From NCBI GenBank assembly GCA_025464925.1, contig JAODMS010000061.1, positions 1 to 18,466 on the forward strand: a stretch of DNA of 18,466 nt. The letters are read 5' to 3'. Shown one piece after another: positions 6,898 to 16,945 of the stretch (positions within the stretch are counted from its first letter, which is position 1; every line of letters starts with the position of its first letter). The notes below the pieces were generated by a model that ran no database searches, was not told the origin of the DNA, and saw nothing but the letters and a program-made list of their open reading frames with translations. Source of the DNA: Arthrobacter sp. GTDB taxonomy: Bacteria; Actinomycetota; Actinomycetes; Actinomycetales; Micrococcaceae. A program made the translations under genes and the position numbers.

Positions 6898-7923
6898 ATG
6901 AGCAGGCGCGTCCTCATCCTCGCCCACACAGGCCGCGAGGAATCCCTCAAGGCTGCCTGGGAAGCATGCGCCCAGCTGCATGACTACGGCATTATACCGG
7001 TGATGCAGAAATCGGAGCTCGGGGACATGGTCCGCTTCTTCGGCCGGCTGGACCACCCCGTGGAGGTCCTTCACGACCATGTGCAGCTGCCCGACGTCGA
7101 ACTGGTCATGGTGCTCGGCGGGGACGGCACCATCCTCCGGGCCGCGGAGCTGGTGCGCGAAGTCGATGTGCCGCTGCTAGGGGTCAACCTCGGCCATGTG
7201 GGCTTCCTGGCCGAAAGCGAGCGGGCCGACCTCGCCCAGACCGTCGAATGGATCGCCAGCCGCCAGTACACGGTCGAAGAGCGGATGACGATCGATGTCC
7301 AGGTCTGGGTCCGCGGGCAGAAGATCTGGCACACCTGGGCGCTTAATGAGGCCGCCATCGAAAAAGGCAGCCGGGAGCGGATGATCGAGGTGGTCACGGA
7401 AGTGGATGAACGCCCCCTGACCTCGTTCGGCTGTGACGGCGTTGTCCTGGCCACGCCCACCGGCTCGACCGCCTATGCTTTCTCCGCCGGGGGCCCGGTG
7501 GTGTGGCCGGAGGTCGAGGCGTTGCTGATCGTGCCGATCGCCGCCCACGCGCTCTTCGCCAAGCCTCTGGTGGTCTCACCCCGGTCCCGGCTCGCCCTCG
7601 AGATCCTGAACCGGACCGACGCCCAGGGGGTCCTGTGGTGCGACGGCCGCCGTTCCGTGGACCTGCCGCCCGGCGCCCGTGTGGAGGTGACACGGTCCGC
7701 CACGCCCGTGCGGCTGGCGCGCACCCACCAGACACCCTTCTCGGGACGGCTGGTCCGCAAGTTCGAACTTCCGATCCAGGGCTGGCGCGGCCCCGTGCCG
7801 CAGACCAGAGCCATCCACACGGGGCCAGTGCCGGTTATCCGCACACCCCGGCCAATGCCGCCGCTGCCCACACCCCGAGACGCGGGCCCCGGCGAGGCAA
7901 CTGATCCATCGACTGCGGAGTGA
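6898..7923 (+). CDS. nadK: NAD kinase (ATP/polyphosphate-NAD kinase)
   Basis: The protein is 341 aa from ATG 6898, preceded by AAGGCGG at 6 nt spacing. An in-frame upstream start at 6805 would lie within tlyA and lacks support. The protein phosphorylates NAD to NADP in the cytosol. The family GGDGT motif is at residues 74-78 with D76 as the catalytic Asp. The second conserved block (DGVVLATPTGSTAYAFSAGG) starts at D180, followed by SPRSRLAL. After about residue 285 there is a Pro/Arg/Thr-rich tail (PVPVIRTPRPMPPLPTPRD) that is longer than needed for the fold and looks disordered. It lies 13 bp after tlyA and 3 bp before recN, in the order tlyA-ppnK-recN typical of actinobacteria. Confidence 0.95.
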   Translation: MSRRVLILAHTGREESLKAAWEACAQLHDYGIIPVMQKSELGDMVRFFGRLDHPVEVLHDHVQLPDVELVMVLGGDGTILRAAELVREVDVPLLGVNLGHVGFLAESERADLAQTVEWIASRQYTVEERMTIDVQVWVRGQKIWHTWALNEAAIEKGSRERMIEVVTEVDERPLTSFGCDGVVLATPTGSTAYAFSAGGPVVWPEVEALLIVPIAAHALFAKPLVVSPRSRLALEILNRTDAQGVLWCDGRRSVDLPPGARVEVTRSATPVRLARTHQTPFSGRLVRKFELPIQGWRGPVPQTRAIHTGPVPVIRTPRPMPPLPTPRDAGPGEATDPSTAE

Positions 7924-7926
7924 GCC

Positions 7927-9660
7927 ATGCTTGAAGAACTGAGAATCCGGGACCTCGGTGTCATCACCGACGCCACCCTGCCGCTGGGCCCTGGCCTGAG
8001 CGTCGTCACCGGGGAAACCGGTGCGGGCAAGACCATGGTGGTCACAGCCGTCGGGCTGCTGCTCGGCGCGAGATCCGACGCCGGCGCCGTGCGCAGCGGC
8101 GCGAAAGGCGCCTCCGCGGAGGCGGTGCTCCGACTCGATGCCGGGCACGCCGCTGTCGTGCGAGCGCGTGAAGCCGGGGCAGACGTCGAAGAGTTCGACG
8201 GCGGTGCCGAGTTGCTGCTCGCCCGCAGCGTGGGCGCCGACGGGCGGAGCCGGGCGTTCCTCGGCGGACGCGCCGCACCAGTGGGTGTGCTTGCCGAAAT
8301 CGGCGAGGCACTCGTCGTGGTCCACGGACAGTCCGACCAAATCAGGCTTAAAAGCCCGGTGGCGCAGCGCGGCGCCCTCGACAAGTTCGCGGGCGAGGCT
8401 CTTGCCCGGCCGCTTGCCGCGTACCAGGAGCTGCACGGGCACTGGAAGGCAAGCCGGGCGGAGTTGGACGAGCTCCGCAGCGCCGCCCGTGAACGCCTGC
8501 GAGAGGCAGAATCGCTGGAAGCCGCCCTGGCCGAGATTGACGCCGTCGACCCGCAACCGGGGGAGGACGAATCGCTCAAGGCCGAGGCCGTCAAACTCGC
8601 CAACGTTGAAGAACTCCGGATCGCCGCCACCACGGCGCATGAGGCCCTCATCGCGGAAGATTTCGGCGAGGATGCCGACGCGACCACCCTGGTGGACGCC
8701 GCCAAGCGCACCCTGGAACACGTCGCCGAACACGATGAGGAACTCGGCTCCGCGGCTGCCCGCCTGGCCGAGGTCGGCTTCTTGCTCAACGACATCGCCT
8801 CCGAGCTTGCCAGCTACCAGGCCGCACTCGATACCGAAGGCCCGGAACGGCTCGCGGAAATCGAGGAGCGTCGGGCCGCGCTGGCGAAGCTGGTGCGCAA
8901 GTATGCGCCGAGCATCGACGAAGTGCTGGTCTGGGCCGAGGCAGCGCGGGCACGGTTCGAGGAGTTGCAGGACGACTCCACCCGGATCGAGGCGCTCGAG
9001 GCCGAGGTCACCCGCGCCGAGGCCGAGCTCCGCAAGCAGGCCGCGGCCATCAGCAAGCTCCGCAAGAAGGCCGCCAAGGAGCTCTCCGCCCGCGTCAGTG
9101 CCGAACTGAAGGCCCTGGCCATGGCGGACGCCACCCTGGTCATCAACGTCGACCCCGGCGAGCAGCTGGGCCCACACGGCACGGATGAGATTTCCTTCCT
9201 GCTCCAGCCGCACTCCGGCGCTCCCACCCGCCCCCTGGGCAAAGGCGCGTCCGGCGGTGAACTCTCCCGGGTCATGCTGGCCATCGAAGTGGTGCTGGCC
9301 GCGGTGGACCCCGTCCCCACTTTCGTCTTCGACGAGGTCGACGCCGGCGTCGGCGGCCGCGCCGCCGTCGAGATCGGGCGGCGGCTGGCAATGCTCGCCC
9401 GGCACGTCCAGGTGCTCGTGGTGACCCACCTGCCGCAGGTGGCCGCCTTCGCGGACCAGCACATCCGGGTGATCAAGACCTCGGTGCGGGGTGCCGACGG
9501 GGCAACCGCGACGGGCTTCACCTCCAGCGACGTGCAACTCCTGGACGAGGCCGAGCGCGTCCGCGAACTGGCCCGCATGCTGGCCGGCCAGGAGGACTCG
9601 GAATCAGCCCAGGCCCACGCCCAGGAGCTGCTGGACGACGCCAAGCTTCTGCCGCAGTAG
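7927..9660 (+). CDS. recN: DNA repair protein RecN (SMC-like ATPase)
   Basis: The protein is 577 aa, normal for RecN. Walker A GETGAGKT is at residues 29-36. The Q-loop region has GQSDQIRL. Two long helical segments rich in Glu, Ala and Arg (about 160-390) form the coiled-coil arms. The ABC signature is GASGGELS at about 440-447. Walker B ends in D469-E470 (VFDEVDAG), and the H-loop histidine is H501 in VVTHLPQ. RecN acts on double-strand breaks with RecA in the cytoplasm. The start ATG 7927 lies 3 bp after the nadK stop, with GGAG 6 nt upstream. From remembered synteny two genes usually follow before pyrG, and they are missing here. Confidence 0.96.
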   Translation: MLEELRIRDLGVITDATLPLGPGLSVVTGETGAGKTMVVTAVGLLLGARSDAGAVRSGAKGASAEAVLRLDAGHAAVVRAREAGADVEEFDGGAELLLARSVGADGRSRAFLGGRAAPVGVLAEIGEALVVVHGQSDQIRLKSPVAQRGALDKFAGEALARPLAAYQELHGHWKASRAELDELRSAARERLREAESLEAALAEIDAVDPQPGEDESLKAEAVKLANVEELRIAATTAHEALIAEDFGEDADATTLVDAAKRTLEHVAEHDEELGSAAARLAEVGFLLNDIASELASYQAALDTEGPERLAEIEERRAALAKLVRKYAPSIDEVLVWAEAARARFEELQDDSTRIEALEAEVTRAEAELRKQAAAISKLRKKAAKELSARVSAELKALAMADATLVINVDPGEQLGPHGTDEISFLLQPHSGAPTRPLGKGASGGELSRVMLAIEVVLAAVDPVPTFVFDEVDAGVGGRAAVEIGRRLAMLARHVQVLVVTHLPQVAAFADQHIRVIKTSVRGADGATATGFTSSDVQLLDEAERVRELARMLAGQEDSESAQAHAQELLDDAKLLPQ

Positions 9661-9689
9661 ATCTGGGAGGACAATCACATCGGCATAGT

Positions 9690-9758
9690 CCGGGCGCCGC
9701 AAGGCCCTGAACGCCAGGGAACGGAACGCGGGGCCTTGATCGTACGGCCGGCGCCCGG
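9690..9758. other. Nested inverted repeat between recN and pyrG
   Basis: An outer 10-bp perfect arm pair (9690-9699 with 9749-9758) encloses an inner 7-bp pair (9701-9707 with 9731-9737). An alternative small hairpin (9705-9709 with 9715-9719) would compete with the inner pair. No T tract follows on either strand. It could be a recN terminator-like structure, a regulatory structure or a remnant of deleted sequence. It lies before the probable pyrG promoter. Confidence 0.55.
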
Positions 9759-9766
9759 AAGTCTAA

Positions 9767-11602
<1,836 letters not shown>

Positions 11603-11628
11603 CTCCAGCTGAATCAAAGGACGGCGCG

Positions 11629-12291
11629 ATGCCCGGTAGGTCTGAAACCCCCCAAGCTGCACGGAAGGTTTCGGATGAGCCGAGCCCGCGCCGTCTTTTG
11701 TCTTCCCAGACAGTCTATGAGGGCCGGATCTGGGATGTTGTCAGCGACAGCTTCCAGCTCCACGACGACGGCACACCGCTCGTCCGCGACTACATCGACC
11801 ACCCCGGTGCGGTAGCCGTGCTACCGATGAATGACGCCGGGGAGGTGCTGCTCATCAAGCAGTACCGGCACCCTGTCGGCATGGACCTTTGGGAGATCCC
11901 GGCCGGGCTGCTGGACGTCGAGGGCGAGGACTTCGTTGCCGGCGCGGCCCGCGAGCTAGCCGAAGAAGCGGATCTGGTGGCGGGCCGCTGGAACGTGCTG
12001 GTGGATTTCTTCAATTCCCCCGGCTCCTCGAGCGAGGCCATCCGCATCTACCTGGCCCGCGGCCTGAGCGAGGTGCCCGGGCATGCGCTGCACGTCCGTA
12101 CCGACGAGGAGGCCGAAATCGAACTGCACTGGATACCGCTCGACGACGCGGTCGCGGCGGTGCTCGACGGCCGCCTGCACAACCCGTCCGCCGTCGTCGG
12201 CGTACTTGCCGCCGCGGCTGCCCGCACGGATGACTTTCAGCAACTCCGCCCGGCCGATGCGCCGTGGCCTGCCCATCCCAGCCAGCGCTGA
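11629..12291 (+). CDS. Nudix hydrolase, ADP-ribose pyrophosphatase type
   Basis: The protein is 220 aa from ATG 11629, with AAAGGA 7 nt upstream. It is expected to hydrolyse ADP-ribose or related nucleoside diphosphate compounds to AMP and a sugar phosphate, with divalent metal. The ADP-ribose-type features are present: LIKQYRHP, then WEIPAGLLD and a Nudix box from G93 with E100, R108-E109 and E112-E113. The spacing from G93 to E100 is one residue longer than the textbook box, as I recall for Rv1700-type enzymes. The conserved glycine after EEx is Asp here (D115). [10 protein letters not shown] matches the family's downstream substrate loop. The stop overlaps the xerD start (TGATG), implying coupling. 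The position matches Rv1700. Confidence 0.9.
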   Translation: MPGRSETPQAARKVSDEPSPRRLLSSQTVYEGRIWDVVSDSFQLHDDGTPLVRDYIDHPGAVAVLPMNDAGEVLLIKQYRHPVGMDLWEIPAGLLDVEGEDFVAGAARELAEEADLVAGRWNVLVDFFNSPGSSSEAIRIYLARGLSEVPGHALHVRTDEEAEIELHWIPLDDAVAAVLDGRLHNPSAVVGVLAAAAARTDDFQQLRPADAPWPAHPSQR

Positions 12292-13313
12292 TGGTGGAAC
12301 CGCTGATTCCTGAGGTGCCGGCGGTGGAGCCCCCCGTTCTGGCCCCCAAGCAGGCCCCCAGCTCCGCCGGCCGGCCGCTGACGGCGGTCGACCGCGCCAT
12401 CACCGACTATCTCCAGCACATGGGCGTCGAGCGCGGACTGGCGGCCAATACCCTGTCCGCCTACCGTCGCGACCTGACCCGGTACGCCAACCACCTGGCC
12501 CGGGCGGGGCGCCGGCAGCCCGGAGACATCACCCGCCACGATGTGACGGGCTTCGTCCAGGCGCTGTCCGACGGTTCCGACGGCGGATCGGTCCTGGGTG
12601 TCCGTTCCGCGGCCCGGACGGTGGTCGCCGTGCGCGGACTCCACAAATTCTGGGCGCTCGAAGGCGTCACCGCGGCCGACCCGGCCAGCGACGTCCACCC
12701 GCCCATGCCCGGACAGCGGCTGCCCAAGGCCATCAGCGTGGACGAGGTCACGAGGATCCTCGAGGCCGCCGGCACCGAAACGGCCACCGGCCTCCGTGAC
12801 CGCGCGCTGCTCGAGTTCCTCTATTCCACCGGTGCCCGCATCAGCGAAGCCGTGGGCCTCGATGTGGATGACATCTCGCTGCAGACCGGCCAGGCGGGGC
12901 CGGCAATCGTCCGGCTGTTCGGCAAGGGCTCGAAGGAACGGCTGGTGCCGCTGGGGTCCTTTGGGGTGCGCGCGCTGGACGCCTACCTCGTCCGCGGCCG
13001 GCCGTTGCTCTCCGCCAAAGGCAAGGCCACCCCGGCCCTCTTCTTGAACGCCCGGGGCGGCAGGATCAGCAGGCAAAGCGCCTGGACCATCCTGAAGACC
13101 GCCGCGGAGAAGGCCAACATCACGAAGGACGTCTCGCCCCACACGCTGCGGCACTCCTTCGCCACGCATCTGCTCGAAGGCGGGGCCGACGTCCGGGTGG
13201 TCCAGGAACTGCTGGGGCACGCCTCCGTGACAACGACGCAGGTCTACACCCTGGTGACGGCAGATACCCTGCGGGAGATCTACGCCGCCGCGCATCCCCG
13301 GGCGCTGGGCTAG
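12291..13313 (+). CDS. xerD: Tyrosine recombinase XerD
   Basis: The protein is 340 aa from ATG 12291, which shares one base with the upstream stop (TGATG). An earlier in-frame GTG at 12264 lies inside the Nudix gene. A Pro-rich head of ~35 residues precedes the SAM-like core-binding domain ([14 protein letters not shown]... to about 140). The catalytic domain has the full set R183, K212, H284, R287, H310 and Y319, with spacing matching E. coli XerD apart from a short insertion between R183 and K212. XerD with XerC resolves chromosome dimers at dif. Position next to the Nudix gene matches Rv1701, so this is the housekeeping recombinase and not a phage integrase. Confidence 0.94.
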   Translation: MVEPLIPEVPAVEPPVLAPKQAPSSAGRPLTAVDRAITDYLQHMGVERGLAANTLSAYRRDLTRYANHLARAGRRQPGDITRHDVTGFVQALSDGSDGGSVLGVRSAARTVVAVRGLHKFWALEGVTAADPASDVHPPMPGQRLPKAISVDEVTRILEAAGTETATGLRDRALLEFLYSTGARISEAVGLDVDDISLQTGQAGPAIVRLFGKGSKERLVPLGSFGVRALDAYLVRGRPLLSAKGKATPALFLNARGGRISRQSAWTILKTAAEKANITKDVSPHTLRHSFATHLLEGGADVRVVQELLGHASVTTTQVYTLVTADTLREIYAAAHPRALG

Positions 13314-13327
13314 CCGGCCGGCGGCGC

Positions 13328-13333
13328 TAACCT
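13328..13333 (+). promoter_or_regulatory. Putative -10 box TAACCT before the MTH1-like Nudix gene
   Basis: TAACCT is followed by 7 nt and ATG 13341, within a 27-bp gap after xerD. No good Shine-Dalgarno sequence lies before the ATG. A leaderless mRNA from an internal promoter is plausible. Confidence 0.45.
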
Positions 13334-13340
13334 TGGATTC

Positions 13341-13832
13341 ATGACCTCGATTCCCGTCACCCTGTGTTTCCTGCTCCGCGATGCGGTCCCGGGTGCAACC
13401 GAGGTCCTGCTGGGCCTGAAGCGTACGGGGTTCGGCACGGGGAAGATCGTTGGCCTCGGCGGCCACGTTGAGGCGGGCGAGAGCGACGCCGAGGCCGTCT
13501 GCCGCGAGGTGTGGGAGGAAGCGGGCGTCGTCGTGCTCCAGGAAGACCTGGACCACGCGGGAGTCGTGGAGTTCATTTTTCCTGCCCGGCCGGAATGGAA
13601 CATGTACTGCCGCCTCTTCACCACCCGGCGGTGGGAGGGCGAACCGGCCGAAAGCGCGGAGATCACCCCTGAATGGTTCGACGCCGCCTCCTTGCCGCTG
13701 CACCGTATGTGGGACGACGCCGCCCACTGGCTGCCGGCCGCGTTGGCAGGAGAGACTCTCGACGTCATCATTGTCCTGAACGACGACAACCAGACGGTGG
13801 CGTCCGTCAAGAATTTTTCCTCGCCAAGGTAG
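13341..13832 (+). CDS. Nudix hydrolase, MTH1/MutT-like (probable oxidised-nucleotide diphosphatase)
   Basis: The protein is 163 aa. It has a perfect Nudix box: G41, E47, R55-E56-V57, E59-E60, G62. Features recalling MTH1-type enzymes are the FGTGKIVGLGGHVE approach to the box, the W-x-MYCRLF strand, the E-x-x-PEWFD segment and the MWDDAAHWLP motif near residues 120-130. The probable role is hydrolysis of 8-oxo-dGTP or similar damaged nucleotides in the cytosol. It begins 27 bp after xerD with a TAACCT box 7 nt before the ATG and no ribosome binding site, so it may have its own leaderless transcript. A different Nudix substrate is possible. Confidence 0.87.
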   Translation: MTSIPVTLCFLLRDAVPGATEVLLGLKRTGFGTGKIVGLGGHVEAGESDAEAVCREVWEEAGVVVLQEDLDHAGVVEFIFPARPEWNMYCRLFTTRRWEGEPAESAEITPEWFDAASLPLHRMWDDAAHWLPAALAGETLDVIIVLNDDNQTVASVKNFSSPR

Positions 13833-13835
13833 TCT
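13830..13835 (+). promoter_or_regulatory. Putative -10 box TAGTCT before the anchored-protein gene
   Basis: TAGTCT overlaps the stop codon of the Nudix gene and is followed by 6 nt and GTG 13842, an in-frame alternative start of the next gene. If the annotated ATG 13911 is used, it would give a leader of about 70 nt. Confidence 0.35.
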
Positions 13836-13910
13836 CGGAGCGTGGGCGGGCGGGAAACACCCGGCCTGCCGGCCAGGACACTCAGATTCACAGGACCTGT
13901 GGGGGATGAC

Positions 13911-14756
13911 ATGGAGCGGAACAAGAACCTCGAGGGGCGGCGTGCCCGGGTCGCGGGCATCCTTACACTGTCCGCCGTGGCCGTCACCGCCGGTGGTCTC
14001 GCGGCCATCAACTGGGGCCCTCTGACCGCCGGCCCCGCGGCCAACCCGACCGGCGGAGTGATGGCACCGAACGCTTCCGGGACATTATCCGCGACACCCG
14101 TGCCGGACGTGGCGCCCTCGGCATCTGTGTCCGGAACGGCCGCAGCCCTACCGACGGCGCCTGCCCCCCTGCCTCCGGCCGAAGAGTGGCGCACGTTTAG
14201 CAGCCCAGGCGGGAAGGTCAGCTTCGAATACCCGCCGGACTGGAACGTCGCCGCCCCGAAGGGTGCCGCTGGATCGCCGGCGGTGGACGTCGACGTCTCG
14301 GATGCGGACGGTATGGTCGTCGCCTCCCTTCACTACGGGCCGTCCGGCGGAATCGGCGGCACCTGCCGGGGGGCGGTTCCCTACGCTGTTCTTGATTCGG
14401 TCGAGCTCGCGTTGCCTTACAACGCCGCCGGAGCCGACACGATTCCACCCCGGTTTGCCTTCCGTTCCCTCCAGGAACCCGGCAGAATCACGGCCTCCTA
14501 TGGCATCACGAGCAGTCTCGCCGGGAGGAACGGCAAGTCCTGCATGTTCTACAACGTCGTCAGCGGCCCCGCGGAATCGCCGCTGTACTCCTTTGCCGAT
14601 GTGTTCCAGGTCAACGTCGGCGGAGCCGGAGAGGCCGGAGACCGCAAGGGCGCCAAGACGTTTGCCACGGTCGAGGAAGCAAAGGCCTACATGCAGACAG
14701 CCGAGTACCGAAACGCCAAACGCATGATCACCTCGCTGAAGATCGGCCCGGGTTAA
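13911..14756 (+). CDS. Membrane-anchored or secreted protein of unknown function
   Basis: The protein is 281 aa from ATG 13911, preceded by GGGGGA only 4 nt away. An alternative is GTG 13842, in frame and placed 6 nt after a TAGTCT box, which adds 23 residues. The N-terminus is basic (MERNKNLEGRRARV) and followed by one hydrophobic helix (about residues 14-35), either a signal anchor or a signal peptide. A Pro/Ala/Ser/Thr-rich linker runs to about residue 85. The extracytoplasmic part has the segment FSSPGGKVSFEYPPDWNVAA, reminiscent of PsbP/lipoprotein-like beta folds, and two cysteines (GGTCRG and KSCMFY) that could pair. No catalytic motif is recognised. It ends 84 bp before the convergent prpC stop. 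Confidence 0.75.
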   Translation: MERNKNLEGRRARVAGILTLSAVAVTAGGLAAINWGPLTAGPAANPTGGVMAPNASGTLSATPVPDVAPSASVSGTAAALPTAPAPLPPAEEWRTFSSPGGKVSFEYPPDWNVAAPKGAAGSPAVDVDVSDADGMVVASLHYGPSGGIGGTCRGAVPYAVLDSVELALPYNAAGADTIPPRFAFRSLQEPGRITASYGITSSLAGRNGKSCMFYNVVSGPAESPLYSFADVFQVNVGGAGEAGDRKGAKTFATVEEAKAYMQTAEYRNAKRMITSLKIGPG

Positions 14757-14782
14757 GCACAACGCCGGCTGGGCAGAAAAGC

Positions 14783-14816
14783 GCGGGCCGGCCACCTTCA
14801 AAGGTGACCGGCCCGC
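14783..14816. terminator. Long hairpin terminator between convergent genes
   Basis: A 16-bp stem with one mismatch (14783-14798 pairing with 14801-14816) lies in the 84-bp gap between the plus-strand gene ending at 14756 and prpC ending at 14841. In the minus direction the hairpin is followed by a TTTT tract, so it mainly fits as the terminator of the prp operon. In the plus direction no T tract follows. Confidence 0.8.
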
Positions 14817-14840
14817 CGTCGACCGCTGCTTGAGTGGAGG

Positions 14841-15980
14841 CTACGGCAGGTGCCGTTCCTCGACGCCGATGTATTCGCTCAACGGGCGGATGAGCGCGTT
14901 GGCGTCCAGTTGCTCCATGATGTGCGCCGTCCAGCCGGTGATGCGGCTCGCGACAAACAGGGGAGTGAAGGTGGCCGTATCGAAGCCCATGAGATGGTAC
15001 GTGGGGCCGGTCGGATAATCGAGATTCGGCTTGATCGCCTTGGCCTCGTCCATCGCCGTTTCCAGGCCGTTGTACAGCCCGAGCAGTTCAGGGCGGCCGT
15101 AATGCGCAATCATCTTGTCCAGGGCCGCCTTCATGGTGGGCACCCGGGAGTCGCCGTGCTTGTAGACGCGGTGGCCGAAGCCCATGACCTTCTTCTTCTG
15201 GGCCAGGGCATTTTCCATCCAGGCCTTGGCGCGCTCCGCGGCCTCGTCCAGCGACTCTTCCGGCCGGATGCCGATCTCGTCGAAGGTGTGCATGACGGCC
15301 TCGTTGGCGCCGCCGTGCAGCGGGCCCTTGAGCGCACCGATGGCGCCGGTCACGGCGGAGTGCAGGTCCGAGAGGGTGGACGTGATCACGCGGGCCGTGA
15401 ACGTGGAGGCGTTGAAGGAGTGCTCGGCGTACAAAATCATCGAGACGTTGAAGGCGTCGACAACTTCGGGGACGGACTCCTCGCCGAACGCCATCCAGAG
15501 GAAGTTGGCGGAGTAGCCGAGGTCCTCGCGCGGCTCCACCACCTGCTGCCCGTGACGGCGCCGCTGGTCGTAGGCCACCACCGCGGGCATGGCAGCGAAC
15601 AGGTCCACGGCCTTGGCCAGGTTGGCCTGCCGGGAGGAGTCCTCCGCGAGTTCGTGCCGCGCACCCATTACGGAGGCGGCCGTCCGGCAGACATCCATCG
15701 GGTGCGAGGTCGTCGGCAAGGCGTCGATGACCTGTTTGACCACCGGGTCCAGGGCGCGTCCGGCGCGTTCCCGCGCCGTGAACTCGGCCAACTGCTCCGG
15801 GGTGGGCAGTTCGCCGTTCCAGAGCAGGTAGGCAACTTCCTCGAAGCTGCACCTGGCGGCCAGCTCCTGCACGGGGTAGCCGCGGTACAGCAGCGAGTTG
15901 GTGTCCGGGTTGACCTTCGAGACCGCGGTGTAGTCCACCACGACGCCGGCGAGGCCCTTTTTGATGTCCTGTTCAGCCAT
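14841..15980 (-). CDS. prpC: 2-methylcitrate synthase / citrate synthase
   Basis: The protein is 379 aa, within the short bacterial citrate/methylcitrate synthase class. It condenses propionyl-CoA with oxaloacetate, the first step of the methylcitrate cycle. The expected citrate synthase residues are present: H222 in GPLHGGANE, H270 in GFGHRVYK and D321 in NLDYPTG; YAEHSFNAST near 184 and SRITGWTAHI near 345 are family signatures. The methylcitrate assignment over plain citrate synthase rests on the adjacent prpB and prpD. ATG 15980 is preceded by AAAGGAG at 8 nt in transcript terms. Third gene of prpD-prpB-prpC, 62 bp after prpB. Confidence 0.94.
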   Translation of the reverse strand: MAEQDIKKGLAGVVVDYTAVSKVNPDTNSLLYRGYPVQELAARCSFEEVAYLLWNGELPTPEQLAEFTARERAGRALDPVVKQVIDALPTTSHPMDVCRTAASVMGARHELAEDSSRQANLAKAVDLFAAMPAVVAYDQRRRHGQQVVEPREDLGYSANFLWMAFGEESVPEVVDAFNVSMILYAEHSFNASTFTARVITSTLSDLHSAVTGAIGALKGPLHGGANEAVMHTFDEIGIRPEESLDEAAERAKAWMENALAQKKKVMGFGHRVYKHGDSRVPTMKAALDKMIAHYGRPELLGLYNGLETAMDEAKAIKPNLDYPTGPTYHLMGFDTATFTPLFVASRITGWTAHIMEQLDANALIRPLSEYIGVEERHLP

Positions 15981-15987
15981 GCTGAAA

Positions 15988-15994
15988 CTCCTTT
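15988..15994 (-). promoter_or_regulatory. Shine-Dalgarno site of prpC (AAAGGAG)
   Basis: Read on the minus strand, AAAGGAG lies 7 nt before the prpC start codon at 15980 and supports that start. It gives prpC its own translation initiation within the prp transcript. Confidence 0.75.
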
Positions 15995-16042
15995 GTTCCT
16001 GTCGCCTGTTGTGCCGGCCGGGGCCGGAAGCTTGTTGCGGGG

Positions 16043-16945
16043 TTACTGTCCGGGAACCTGGAAATTGAAGACTCCGGTGTCGAAGTGGTTGTAGGCCTCG
16101 TAATCCACGAGGTCATACAAACGAGCACTGGTCAGCATGCTTCCAACCTGTGCCTCCTGCGTGCCGTCGGCCCTGATCGATTCAAGCGTACGCTCCGCAG
16201 CGCCCATGGCACTACGGAGCAGCGTGACGGGATAAATGATCATATTGACCCCGACGCCGGCCAGTTCGTCCACGGTGAAAAGCGCGCTTTGGCCGAATTC
16301 GGTCATATTGGCCAGGATCGGCACGTCGACGGCGTCGCGGATCGCCTGGAATTCGCCGAGGTCCTTCATGGCTTCGGGGAAGATGGCGTCCGCCCCGGCC
16401 TCCACAAGTGCCCTGGCGCGATCCTGGGCGGCCTTGAGCCCCTCGGTCGCGCGGATGTCGGTCCGTGCCATGACCAGGAAGTTGGGGTCCCGCCGGGCGT
16501 CGGCTGCCGCGCGGATGCGCTTGGTGGCGGTGTCGAGATCCACGACGTTCTTGCCGTCCAGGTGGCCGCAGCGCTTGGGATTGAACTGGTCCTCGATGTG
16601 GCAGCCGGCCAGGCCCGCGTTTTCGAGTTCCTGGACGGAGCGGGCCACATTCATCGGCTCCCCGAAGCCCGTATCGGCGTCGACGATGCAGGGCAGGTCC
16701 GTCATCCGGGCGATCTGTCCTGCCCGGGCGGCCACCTCGGTCAGCGTGGTGAGTCCGATGTCCGGCAGGCCGAGGTCGTTGGCCAGGACGGCGCCGGAAA
16801 TGTACACGCCCGGGAAGCCCTTCTCCTCGATCAGCCGTGCCGACAGCGGGTTGAATGCGCCCGGGAACTGCGCAATGGTGCCGGAGGCCAGGAGCTCCCG
16901 GAACCGGATCCGCTTCTGCTCCGGTGTGGTCTTCGAGTACAGCAT
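16043..16945 (-). CDS. prpB: 2-methylisocitrate lyase
   Basis: The protein is 300 aa. It cleaves 2-methylisocitrate to pyruvate and succinate, the last step of the methylcitrate cycle. It belongs to the isocitrate lyase/PEP mutase superfamily: the signature K124-R-C-G-H128 is present with the catalytic C126, and metal-site acids sit in IVDADTGFG (D89, D91) and HIEDQ (E118, D119). The start ATG 16945 shares one base with the prpD stop (TGATG on the minus strand), so the two are translationally coupled. The reading frame stays open far upstream to 18181, but that part only shadows prpD. Confidence 0.95.
   Translation of the reverse strand: MLYSKTTPEQKRIRFRELLASGTIAQFPGAFNPLSARLIEEKGFPGVYISGAVLANDLGLPDIGLTTLTEVAARAGQIARMTDLPCIVDADTGFGEPMNVARSVQELENAGLAGCHIEDQFNPKRCGHLDGKNVVDLDTATKRIRAAADARRDPNFLVMARTDIRATEGLKAAQDRARALVEAGADAIFPEAMKDLGEFQAIRDAVDVPILANMTEFGQSALFTVDELAGVGVNMIIYPVTLLRSAMGAAERTLESIRADGTQEAQVGSMLTSARLYDLVDYEAYNHFDTGVFNFQVPGQ

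Noticed and set aside
7576..9537. Long minus-strand frame (653 codons) opposite recN and nadK
   Set aside because: It is a high-GC shadow. RecN has all its ATPase motifs in the plus frame, and the minus frame lacks any recognisable domain.
12291..13313. Phage or mobile-element integrase
   Set aside because: The recombinase sits in the conserved pyrG-Nudix-xerD order, with no att-like repeats, transposase or phage genes nearby.
12237..13727. Minus-strand 496-codon frame opposite xerD and the MTH1-like Nudix gene
   Set aside because: The two plus-strand proteins have complete catalytic sets, and the minus frame spans both genes with low-complexity sequence.
14850..16094. Plus-strand 414-codon frame opposite prpC
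   Set aside because: PrpC is complete with its catalytic residues and a good ribosome binding site, so this frame is its antisense shadow.
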